A stretch of 50,839 bases of DNA. It comes from a virus. The notes beneath the pieces were generated by a model that worked only from the letters and a program-made list of their open reading frames with translations, was not told the origin of the DNA and did no database searches. The stretch spans positions 1 through 50,839 of IMG/VR virus record IMGVR_UViG_3300035698_009027; one strand, 5' to 3'. Shown here piece after piece: positions 23,821 through 32,000 of this stretch. How positions within the stretch are numbered: the first letter of the stretch is position 1; every line of letters begins with the position of its first letter. A program made the position numbers and the translations under genes.

Positions 23821-24393
23821 ATGACAACATTTGTACACACATTAAAACAAGCAACTATGGAAGGATTCTCCTTGTACATACAGTACTTTATTAAATTGTT
23901 TCTCAGTATTAAGCTTTTTGCAACCCCAAGTGGGATGGTATCTGGGATTTCAGTAACTACTGTATTATTATTAAGTTCAGTTCAACAGTCAATACTTCTG
24001 TTATTAGGACTATTTATGTTAGACTTTGCAACAGGTATAGCAGCTTCAATAAAAGAACAAGTAGATTACAGAAAAAAGAACCCTGACTTTCCTAAGAACA
24101 ATTTTGTATCCTCTGAAAAACTAAAGCTGTCACTAGTTAAACTCTTTACATATACTACTGTAATATTATCAGTAAATGGTATAGAAACTATCTTCAAAAT
24201 AAAAACATTTTCTTTTCCTAGCATTACAACACATAATTATTCTATCACTTTAATTGTGATAGGAGTGTGTACTACAATAGAATTTTACTCTATCTTCTTT
24301 GAGAACTTCAAAAGGATGGGGTTTGACATTATTAGTGGTATTACTAAAACTGTCAAGGCTGCTAAAAAAGTTTATGATGAAGTAAAAAAATAA
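23821..24393 (+). CDS. Holin (190 aa, multi-pass)
   Basis: Hydrophobic helices lie at about residues 20-34, 41-60, 60-81 (LLLLGLFMLDFATGIAASIKE), 103-120 and 137-155. The L-F-M-L-D-F-A-T-G-I segment followed by a basic, polar loop is the recognised core of the Bacteriophage_holin_4 (TcdE/UtxA-type) family. Holins form holes in the inner membrane and time lysis. The C-terminus is Lys-rich. The endolysin candidate gene follows 4 bases later. A later ATG at 23857 could give a shorter dual-start form, as known for some holins, but this is unproven. Confidence 0.82.
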   Translation: MTTFVHTLKQATMEGFSLYIQYFIKLFLSIKLFATPSGMVSGISVTTVLLLSSVQQSILLLLGLFMLDFATGIAASIKEQVDYRKKNPDFPKNNFVSSEKLKLSLVKLFTYTTVILSVNGIETIFKIKTFSFPSITTHNYSITLIVIGVCTTIEFYSIFFENFKRMGFDIISGITKTVKAAKKVYDEVKK

Positions 24394-24397
24394 AACA

Positions 24398-25003
24398 ATG
24401 GCAACAAAAGTAAAAAGTTACACAGATAAAGAACTCCTTGACAGAATGAAAAGCTTAGATAGCTTTACTCACATGCCAGAGTCACACCACATAATTGCAT
24501 TAAGAAGCAAAGAAGATGTGGCAGACAGGTATGATGATAAACTCTATCTGTTTAAAGGAGAGAAGTTTGTCTCAGTAATGAGTTGTACAACCAACAGTGG
24601 TAAGTATGGCTTATTAAACTTTATGAAGTGGAATAAGAAAGGCACTGCTGTAATTAAATTTGATGAAGTATATTATGATACTTTCATGAAATCTGATGGG
24701 GACTGTGTTAGACACCACAATAGTAAGATGCCATGTCTAAGACAAATGGGTCCTATGAAGTATTATAGAGACAACAACAAAGACTTAAAGATAGATGAAG
24801 CTGGAGAAGTATTTGAAGCTAACAATAGTACCAATATACATGGGAACTCTTATGTAGCAAAGAAAGGAATAATTTCCTGGACAATTGGTAAATGGGGTAC
24901 AGGATGCATAGTTGTAAATGACCTTACAAAATACTTTGAAGTTTTACTGTTAAGAATAAAGTTTAACAAGTTAATTACCTTCACAGGTTTAAAAGAATTT
25001 TAA
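24398..25003 (+). CDS. Endolysin candidate with IHG...GC motif (201 aa)
   Basis: The C-terminal region contains N-I-H-G (H148) and W-T-I-G-K-W-G-T-G-C (C170), spaced like the catalytic His and Cys regions of L,D-transpeptidase-like (YkuD-type) and related phage peptidoglycan hydrolases (I-H-G ... S-x-G-C). The central YRDNNKDLKIDE stretch, with acidic residues spaced as in a short Ca-binding turn, precedes it. Position directly after the holin supports a cell-wall-cutting enzyme that cleaves peptide cross-links. No signal peptide, so export depends on the holin. The exact family is uncertain. Confidence 0.65.
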   Translation: MATKVKSYTDKELLDRMKSLDSFTHMPESHHIIALRSKEDVADRYDDKLYLFKGEKFVSVMSCTTNSGKYGLLNFMKWNKKGTAVIKFDEVYYDTFMKSDGDCVRHHNSKMPCLRQMGPMKYYRDNNKDLKIDEAGEVFEANNSTNIHGNSYVAKKGIISWTIGKWGTGCIVVNDLTKYFEVLLLRIKFNKLITFTGLKEF

Positions 25004-25005
25004 TT

Positions 25006-25509
25006 ATGAGTGAAAACCCAAAGCTAAGAAAGAATGGAGGACCAGGCACCAAGACAGGAAATTTCCTAAGAGGTGTACTAGGTGCTGCTCCTAAACTTAT
25101 TGACCTTGTTACAGGGGGTAAGTTCACAGATGCCATTAGTTTAATTTCAGGTTCCCCTACTAATGCAGGGTTATCTGCAGATGAAGCTGACAAGGTGTTT
25201 AACATGATACAAGAAGATATCAAAGACATACAGAATGCTAGGCAGATGCAAACAGAGATAGCTACTTCTGCTAACTCAACTAAACTAGCTAAAAACTTTG
25301 TTTACTATTTAGCTATTGGAGTGTTTACATTCTCAGTAGCAGTAGTAATACTTTTATTCTTTAAGGAAGTTCCTGAAAAGAACAAAGATGTAGTAAACTT
25401 TATTTTAGGAGTACTCATAGGTACAGGTCTAACAGGAATCTTTAACTACTTTTTTGGTAGCTCTAAAGGGTCAAAAGATAAAGCAGACTTACTGTCTGCA
25501 CTAAAATAA
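25006..25509 (+). CDS. Second lysis membrane protein (holin/antiholin-like, 167 aa)
   Basis: After a Gly/Lys-rich lead and an amphipathic helix (18-36), there is a coiled region (60-95), then two membrane helices at about 98-119 and 128-150, with the C-terminal F-G-S-S-K-G-S-K-D-K tail often seen in holin-like proteins of Bacteroidota phages. It lies immediately after the endolysin candidate and its stop overlaps the next start by one base. It may be the partner or antagonist of the first holin. Confidence 0.7.
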   Translation: MSENPKLRKNGGPGTKTGNFLRGVLGAAPKLIDLVTGGKFTDAISLISGSPTNAGLSADEADKVFNMIQEDIKDIQNARQMQTEIATSANSTKLAKNFVYYLAIGVFTFSVAVVILLFFKEVPEKNKDVVNFILGVLIGTGLTGIFNYFFGSSKGSKDKADLLSALK

Positions 25510-25763
25510 TGGCAACTACTACAACAGACAAAGCTATTTTCTCAATGGAATTGAGTAAGTTAATCCCCTTAATTGTGGGATTAATGTTGGCTACAAATAC
25601 TGTGTCTCTTACAATACAAAGACTATCTAACCTAGAGGAGAAAAGTGATTATGACATCAAGGCAACCAAAAGAAGAATAGACAACTCAAGAACAGAGATT
25701 AAGTATGAAACAGAGATCAAAGATTTAAGGAGAGACTTGAAGCACTGTAAAGAGAAAAGTTAA
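25509..25763 (+). CDS. Inner-membrane spanin-like protein (84 aa)
   Basis: A short polar N-terminus is followed by one membrane helix (residues about 16-34) and a charged coiled-coil-prone region (40-84). This is the topology of an i-spanin, the protein that bridges inner and outer membranes in lysis of Gram-negative hosts, though no lipoprotein o-spanin with a lipobox was found overlapping or following it. Its position as the last gene of the lysis cassette before a terminator supports the call. Confidence 0.6.
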   Translation: MATTTTDKAIFSMELSKLIPLIVGLMLATNTVSLTIQRLSNLEEKSDYDIKATKRRIDNSRTEIKYETEIKDLRRDLKHCKEKS

Positions 25764-25779
25764 GATTAAACTGAAAGAT

Positions 25780-25817
25780 AATTAAGGTTCTACAAGCTAG
25801 AAGTTTAATTATTTTTT
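25780..25817 (+). terminator. Intrinsic terminator closing the lysis cassette
   Basis: Interrupted stem: AATTAA (25780-25785) pairs with TTAATT (25805-25810), and TTCTA (25788-25792) pairs with TAGAA (25798-25802), around loop CAAGC, with a two-base internal mismatch. ATTTTTTA follows. It is less GC-rich than the terminators at 9283 and 12021 but has the T-run, and it lies directly before a promoter-like box. Confidence 0.65.
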
Positions 25818-25819
25818 AC

Positions 25820-25827
25820 TAACTTTG
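25820..25827 (+). promoter_or_regulatory. Bacteroidota-type -7 box candidate (TAACTTTG)
   Basis: TAACTTTG matches the TAnnTTTG consensus of Bacteroidota promoters. It sits 5 bases before the ATG of the next gene, so transcription would start at or near the start codon, giving a leaderless or almost leaderless mRNA. A clear -33 TTTG partner is not visible upstream, which lowers confidence. Its place directly behind a terminator is supportive. Confidence 0.4.
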
Positions 25828-25832
25828 TGTTC

Positions 25833-26615
25833 ATGGAACACAAGGAAATTGGTAGAAAGCTTATTGAGCACTTCAAAGTAATGATATTTGATGAGCCTTC
25901 TCACACATACAAAGTAGCAGGAAAAGGGTTAACACCTGTATCAACTTTCATTAAGAAATTTGTGAAACCTTTTGATGTAGACAAGGTAGCACCTTTCTCT
26001 GCAAAGAAAGAAGGAGTTACAGTAGAAGAGATTAAAGCAAAATGGGACAAGATAAAGAATGAAGCCTGTGACAATGGTACTAAAGTACATGACTTTGGAG
26101 AAAGATTTGTAATAGATAAATACAAAGTAGAGTCTGATTTAGAATACAGTAGTGTTTTACAACACTTAAAGAATGATGAAAAGTTACAACCTAAGTCAGA
26201 AGCCTTAGTAAAGTTTTGGAAGAAAATGCCAGAACACTACTATCCAGTAGCTTTAGAGCTTAGGATGTTTTGTTTAGAGATGGGCATTGCAGGTACAGCA
26301 GATATAATACTTGTGGACAAAAGAGATGGTAGTTTAGTTATTGCTGATTACAAAACCAATAAGGATTTGTTTAAACAGTACAAACAACAAAAGTTATTAG
26401 GTATCTTTAAGCACATGAATGATACTCCTTACAGTAAGTACAAAGTTCAGCTTTCTACTTATCAAATTCTACTAGAAAAGGTAGGATTTAAAGTGAGTAG
26501 AAGATTTTTAATTTGGTTAAAAGAAGATGGGGAATATGAAATATTTGACACCTCTGATATTACCAAAGATATTATAAGCTATTTTAAAGCTAAAGTAGAA
26601 TATGCAAATTGGTAA
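25833..26615 (+). CDS. PD-(D/E)XK nuclease, Cas4/RecB-like (260 aa)
   Basis: The nuclease core is complete: H86 in GTKVHDFGE, E142 in LELRMF, D157 in AGTADIILVD, D172-Y-K174 in IADYKTNK, and the Q-x3-Y motif Q206-Y210 in YKVQLSTYQ. This is the RecB/Cas4-type arrangement; the four cysteines of Cas4 iron-sulphur proteins are absent. It probably processes phage DNA ends, recombination intermediates or host DNA. ATG at 25833 was chosen; GTG at 25827 would add two residues. It opens the transcription unit of ring and tail genes. PD-(D/E)XK proteins in such a position are known in crAss-like phages from memory. Confidence 0.87.
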   Translation: MEHKEIGRKLIEHFKVMIFDEPSHTYKVAGKGLTPVSTFIKKFVKPFDVDKVAPFSAKKEGVTVEEIKAKWDKIKNEACDNGTKVHDFGERFVIDKYKVESDLEYSSVLQHLKNDEKLQPKSEALVKFWKKMPEHYYPVALELRMFCLEMGIAGTADIILVDKRDGSLVIADYKTNKDLFKQYKQQKLLGIFKHMNDTPYSKYKVQLSTYQILLEKVGFKVSRRFLIWLKEDGEYEIFDTSDITKDIISYFKAKVEYANW

Positions 26616-26628
26616 AACATAAAAAGTA

Positions 26629-27354
26629 ATGGCACTAACAGGAAACATTATACAAAGGGTTCAAAGTCTTTATAGTAAAGGCATAGAATCTGGGTCTTCA
26701 AGGTTAATGAGAAGACACATTTATTCTAAAATGGTAAGTGTCAGAGCACTCTTATTCTTTAATAAGATAAATAAAAGACAATTCATTTCTAAGTTTAATT
26801 ACACTATGCTATCTTGTGTAGAGTTAATTAAGACTACAGAAGATAATTGTCCTTGCTTGCCTGCACCAGGATGCAAGATTCTAAGAACTAAACATAAATT
26901 ACCTAAGCCTGTAAACAGTATCAATGGTTATATGATTGACTCTGTGATGTCTGTAAACCATGGCACCATCTTTCATGAGGTAACTTACAAAAGTAAAATA
27001 TGGAGAGCTGCAGATAAGTACTCTTCAAGTAAGCCTGACTTCTTTATAAAAGATGACTATTTATACATTACCTCTACAAGAACACTAGAATCCATAAACA
27101 TCTTAGGTTTGTTTGCACATCCTTTAGATGCTTTAAACTACCCTTCAAAATGTGAAGAGGTAACAACTTGTCCTACACATCCCACTGAAATGGAGTTTCC
27201 TTTAGATGAGGAATTGGTAGATGCTTTAGTAGAACTTACTGTACAAGAAATTGCTGCAGGATTTGCAGTAGGGTATGAAGATAAAAGGAATGATGGATCA
27301 GACCATGTAGAAGGTTCACAACAACCACAGAGAAGACAACAGAGAAGACAATAG
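26629..27354 (+). CDS. Tail/neck ring protein, crAss-like family (241 aa)
   Basis: The first 65 residues follow the crAss-like ring-protein pattern: S-K-G-x-x-S-x-x-S-R-L-x-x-R-H-I-Y-S-K, then helix-forming V-R-A-L-L-F, and F-N-Y-T-M-L-S-C-V-E-L. A Cys-containing loop (CPCLPAPGC, near 75-83), a beta-rich body and an acidic helix (LDEELVDALVELTVQEIAAG) follow, then a Gln/Arg-rich tail. It probably forms part of the dodecameric neck below the portal. Identification rests on remembered family motifs. Confidence 0.75.
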   Translation: MALTGNIIQRVQSLYSKGIESGSSRLMRRHIYSKMVSVRALLFFNKINKRQFISKFNYTMLSCVELIKTTEDNCPCLPAPGCKILRTKHKLPKPVNSINGYMIDSVMSVNHGTIFHEVTYKSKIWRAADKYSSSKPDFFIKDDYLYITSTRTLESINILGLFAHPLDALNYPSKCEEVTTCPTHPTEMEFPLDEELVDALVELTVQEIAAGFAVGYEDKRNDGSDHVEGSQQPQRRQQRRQ

Positions 27355-27357
27355 CCT

Positions 27358-27834
27358 ATGAATAATATATTATCCTCATATAAATATTACAGGTCAGCAG
27401 GAGGTGGCTTAGAAGTTAATAGAAAGGACTTTTGTAAAATTGTAAATGAGTTTAATAAACACATCATGCAATTTGTTTTTGATGGAGATGAAGTTAAGCT
27501 GCCTGAAAAGATGGGCACTATCTCTGTAAAAGGTAAAAAGATTAAAACAGAGTTTGATGAAGAGCTAGGTAGAATTACTAACCAGGCTGTAGATTATCAA
27601 GAAACTAATAAGCTTTGGGCAAAGTGTCCAGAGTGTCAAAAGAAAAAGCAAATGGTTTATCATTTGAATGAACACTCTGATGGCATTAGATATAAGTTCT
27701 TTTGGAGTAAAGAAAGAATGATAGTAGAATACAAGTTGTTTTACACTATGATTTTTACAAGAACAAACAAAAGACATTTGTCTCAGTTAATACAAAAAGG
27801 ACAAGAGTTCTATGTTGAACCTACTAAATTTTAA
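27358..27834 (+). CDS. IHF/HU-like virion protein candidate (158 aa)
   Basis: Residues about 20-60 resemble the HU/IHF core: a KKDFCKIV-type helix, then V-K-L-P-E-K-M-G-T-I-S-V-K-G-K-K, matching the L-P-G-F-G-T-F-x-V strand of that family. A single C-P-E-C pair (about residue 90) and a Lys/Arg-rich C-terminal part follow. IHF-like subunits located next to tail genes are known in crAss-like phages. In a virion such a fold may be structural rather than DNA-bending. Stop and start signals are tightly packed with neighbours on both sides. Confidence 0.6.
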   Translation: MNNILSSYKYYRSAGGGLEVNRKDFCKIVNEFNKHIMQFVFDGDEVKLPEKMGTISVKGKKIKTEFDEELGRITNQAVDYQETNKLWAKCPECQKKKQMVYHLNEHSDGIRYKFFWSKERMIVEYKLFYTMIFTRTNKRHLSQLIQKGQEFYVEPTKF

Positions 27835-27837
27835 ATT

Positions 27838-28092
27838 ATGAGTGAAATAAAAATGACTAAAAGTTCTTCAGAAGGAACTGGTGTACCAAAAGGTGCAGAA
27901 ATATTAAAGAAAGACACTACTGTAAGAGTAGAGAAAATTGAAAATGGGTTTATAATCTCTAAAAATACAGAGATAAGATACAAAATAAAAGATAGGACTG
28001 ACTATGCTTATGTAGACAAAAAGTATTTTAGTGAAACAGACCCTATGGAGATTAAGCTAAATGGCAAAAGTCTTTCAGATGATTTTAAATAA
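27838..28092 (+). CDS. Small conserved virion-region protein (84 aa)
   Basis: A short protein with a polar Ser/Lys-rich start, then V-E-K-I-E-N-G-F-I-I-S-K-N-T-E-I-R-Y and a charged Y-V-D-K-K-Y-F-S-E-T-D-P-M segment. I recall similar small proteins at this place in crAss-like genomes. No enzymatic or binding motif is visible. It probably belongs to the neck/ring assembly by position, but that is inference. Confidence 0.68.
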   Translation: MSEIKMTKSSSEGTGVPKGAEILKKDTTVRVEKIENGFIISKNTEIRYKIKDRTDYAYVDKKYFSETDPMEIKLNGKSLSDDFK

Positions 28093-28107
28093 TTAAAAAA
28101 TAAGTAA

Positions 28108-29073
28108 ATGAAGGAACTAACTTACACTACTGTAAATAGGATATTCTCTAAGATAGCTAGAGACTTAGGATTAGATAACTTTTCTGAGGTTGATGCTATT
28201 GAATGGGCAGGAGAAGCTTTAGAAGCTATTGATGCTGTCACTATGCTAGAAGAATGTGTAGAATTTGTGGAAGTAAAAAACCATGCTGCACAGTTACCTT
28301 TGTTTACAAACTCAATTATACAAGTAGCACAACACAATGGAGTAATCACTACTCCTGTTAAAGTTGAGACTGCAGAAGAAGAAGAACATGAATTTCCTGA
28401 CCATACTTGTGGTATAGAAAGTGATGCTGGGTATTCTCACATACCTGTAGATGATAATGGTTATCCTTTGTTTGACTCTGATGTTTACAAATGGAAGCCA
28501 AACATCAATGTACAAATAGAGTACAACAACTTTAAATGTTCTGATGCTTACAAAAACACTTGGACTCCAGTTAGGCTAGCAGACCATTCATTTTTTAACA
28601 GTATAGTTTGTAAAGAGCCAGACAGTGAGCAACTTTATTCTAACTCTAGGAGTGAATACACTATTGTAGGAAACAACACATTAAGATTTTCTTTTCAAGA
28701 AGGTTATGTTGCAATAGCAATTAACAGACAAAAGTTAGATGAGAATGGACACCCAATGATTCCTGACCATTATTCTTACACAACTGCAGTAACTATGTAC
28801 ATCACAATGAAGATGATGGGTAGAATGTGGTACAGTGGGAGAGAAGGTTATGAAAAAAGATACTTAAAAGCTGAAGCTGATTGGCAATGGTATTGTAAAC
28901 AAGCAGGTAACAGAGGATTAATGCCTAGAGGTATTGACCAATTTCAAAACATGCTTGACCAATCTCAATACTTATTACCTAATAACTTTAGGTACAATCA
29001 ATTCTTTAAAGACTTAAGTAGACCAGAGAGCAGAAAGTTCAATGACCCAGATGGAAGAAATAATGTGCAATAA
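28108..29073 (+). CDS. Ring/tail-tubular-like protein (321 aa)
   Basis: An N-terminal helical part (residues 1-90) with the pattern I-F-S-K-I-A-R-D-L-G ... D-A-I-E-W-A-G-E-A-L-E-A-I leads into a strand-rich middle. The C-terminal half has a long amphipathic helix rich in Met/Tyr, then K-A-E-A-D-W-Q-W-Y-C-K-Q-A-G-N-R-G-L-M-P near residues 258-278 and N-N-F-R-Y-N-Q-F-F. These features match the second ring protein or tail-tubular family in crAss-like phages, which sits between neck and muzzle. It precedes the muzzle-like gene by 10 bases. Confidence 0.72.
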   Translation: MKELTYTTVNRIFSKIARDLGLDNFSEVDAIEWAGEALEAIDAVTMLEECVEFVEVKNHAAQLPLFTNSIIQVAQHNGVITTPVKVETAEEEEHEFPDHTCGIESDAGYSHIPVDDNGYPLFDSDVYKWKPNINVQIEYNNFKCSDAYKNTWTPVRLADHSFFNSIVCKEPDSEQLYSNSRSEYTIVGNNTLRFSFQEGYVAIAINRQKLDENGHPMIPDHYSYTTAVTMYITMKMMGRMWYSGREGYEKRYLKAEADWQWYCKQAGNRGLMPRGIDQFQNMLDQSQYLLPNNFRYNQFFKDLSRPESRKFNDPDGRNNVQ

Positions 29074-29083
29074 ATAATATACT

Positions 29084-32000
29084 ATGGCTCAGAAAACACA
29101 ACAAGGTCCTGTACCTAAAAGAGGTTTAATTACTGACACTTCACATCTTAATCAACCCCCAGGTGCATTAACTTTTGCACTTAATGTTGTTAATGAAAGT
29201 GAAGATGGAGACATGGGTTGGAGATCCAATGAACAAAGTAATGAGCCTTGTTATACTTTAACAAGTGGATATATCCCTTTAGGGGAAATTTACATTGACA
29301 AGAATGATAGTTTATTGCTGTCAGTATCAGAAGATGGTACTATGTCTGAAATAGGCATCATTGGTGTTAACTGTCAATATACTGTTTTAGTAAATGCAGA
29401 CTTAGGATTCAAAGCTGAAAATCAAATTAGTGGTACTTATAGATTAAGAAGGGGTTGTGAAAGAACTTTTTACTTTACTACACCCACTCCTATGCTATTT
29501 AATATGGATAAACTCAATGACTTTAAAGTTGATGAGACAGACTCTGATAGTGATTGGGACCCTGCAAAGTTTAAGTTGTTTAAAGTTTATGAAAGTATTC
29601 CAACTTTTCAGTTCATTGAAGTAATAGAAAATGGACTACTAGCTCCAGGTTCTTACAATGCTTCTATACAATACTTAGACAATGACTTAAATCCTACAGA
29701 GTGGATTACAACTTGTGAGCCAATTAAGATTTATAATGATTCAGTAAGTAAGAAGTACAGTGCTATAGAAGGTTCAACCAATGTTGTAAATGCTGCACTT
29801 AATTTTGGATTAACTAACAAAGCAATAAAGTTTAGCTTTACTGACTTTGATACATCTTATCCTTACTATAGAGTAGCTATCATTTCATCTAACACAGGTA
29901 GTGGTTTAGTGAATGAGGTAACTTTTTCAAGCCCTATTTCAACTAACATAAAAACATATACTCATACAGGTTCTTCATCTACTGTTACCACTGGTACAGA
30001 AAATGAGATACTGGCATTTAACAATGTCATTGAAGAAGCAGAATTTGTAGAGCAAATAGAAAACAAATTAATACTTGGAAAGACTAAAGGTGTACAGATT
30101 AACTTCTGTGGACTACAGAAGTATGCAAGTAAAATAAAGTCAGATGTAAGACTAGAAGAAACAACCCTTAACATCATAGGTGGCAATAACCCTAAAACAG
30201 CTACTGTAAACTTTGATGGAGTAGGTTATATGCCAGGAGAAATATATTCTTTTGGAATAGTCTACATATTTGAAGGTAGTATTCTTTCTCCTGTGTTTCA
30301 CATACCAGGAAAAGCAGAAGGACATATCTCTAGCATGTCAGACAACAACTTACTAGATTCTCCTTACCAATCTACTTCCTGTAAAGGATTCTGGGGACTA
30401 GATTCTCAAGGTGGTACTTTGCTAGGTCAGCCTATTAGGCATCACAGATTTCCTACAAGGTCAGAAATTAATGAACCTTTATTTACTGAAGACACTAATG
30501 CTGAAAGTTTTACATTAAATAATCTTGTACTTACTTTAAGTGCTAGTGCAGTTACAGGTACAACCATATCTTATGAGGTATCTTATAAAATAGATGGTAC
30601 ACCTAAGACATTTAACACTTCTTTCTTGTCATCAGTATTTGATCCTGCAGAAGGGTTAGAAAGGACTGTTGCAACTACAAGAGGAGTTATAACAGAAATA
30701 ATAATAACAGAAGACATAGATGGTGCAGGGTACACAGAGATTACACCTGGAGTAGAATCCACATCTGGAGTAACCTATGCTCAATCCATAGTAGCAAGAG
30801 TAGTAGAAACTGAAGATGCTGTCTACACTTCTAAAATAATGGGTATTACTTTCTCAGGAATAACTGTTCCTGAAGAAGTTTCTACCAATGGGTACAAAGT
30901 AATAGGGTATTACATAGTTAGAAATGAAAGAACTGAAGATGAGAAAACTGTTTTAGATTCTGGAGTAATGACACCTATGATGTTAGAAGAAAGAGGGTTT
31001 GTGGCTCATGGTCATATCTTTCCTAATTTATCTGACACTAGTAGAATAGACAAAGACATCTTTGGTCTTATACATCCAGAGAATAAGTTTAATGGTCTTG
31101 AGTATAAGAACTTAACACAAATTACACAAGAAGGAGAATACAGAATAGTTTCTCAGGCTTTATCATCAGTGCTTACACAAGATGTAGGTGCAGGAACTTC
31201 CTATGACCCTGATGTACACAAAGGTTTTGATGGAGATGGAATTACTTTGCATACTCTTACAAGAGATACTAAAGTTTCTTATCATCAGAAAACTAAGGAA
31301 TGGATTAACCCTGAAAAAAGAGGAGAAGTTTTTTACCTTAATGCTTTAAACTATAAGACAGTTAAAGATAGTGATGACAAAAGTCAAGATGTTTATAATG
31401 TATCTGGAGATAACAAAATAGGTATAGTACAACTAGAAGAGGATATTACTGATGTAAATGACATACATAAAAAATTACCTTATGTAATGCTTAAAAGAGA
31501 TCTCTCTTCTCCTTATGGAAGTTTCAGAACTCTACAGTATTACAAGGAAAATGTAAATCCAATTTACTTTGATACTACCACAGAAGATAAAGATGATGTT
31601 ACCAAGAATGGGGAACAAGCTTATATCTTAAATGGAGATAGTTACATAGCACCTATGAAATATCATAGTGCACTGTTTAATAATTTTAGTCTTGCAGATA
31701 GAGATACCAAGTCTTCTTTTTGGACTATCCTTGCAGGAGTATTACTAGTAGTAGTAGGGGTTGCAGGAGCATTAATATCTGGAGGTAGTTCTTTGGCACT
31801 TGCTGCAACAGGACTTGCTGCTTTGTCAGCTACAGCTGCAGTAGTAGTTACAGCTGTATCAATTGCAGCAATAGGTTATGGTCTATCTACTTTGTCAAGT
31901 GGTATAGAAATGGCTAATGTAATTGAAGTGTATCAGAAAATGTATGAAGCAGGTCTTAGGGACACTATACAAGATGATGACACTAAGACTATATTTGATG

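Noticed and set aside
23811-23822. Short palindrome TCCCAGGGA just before the holin start
   Set aside because: Too short and with a one-base centre; no sign of an operator or partner site.
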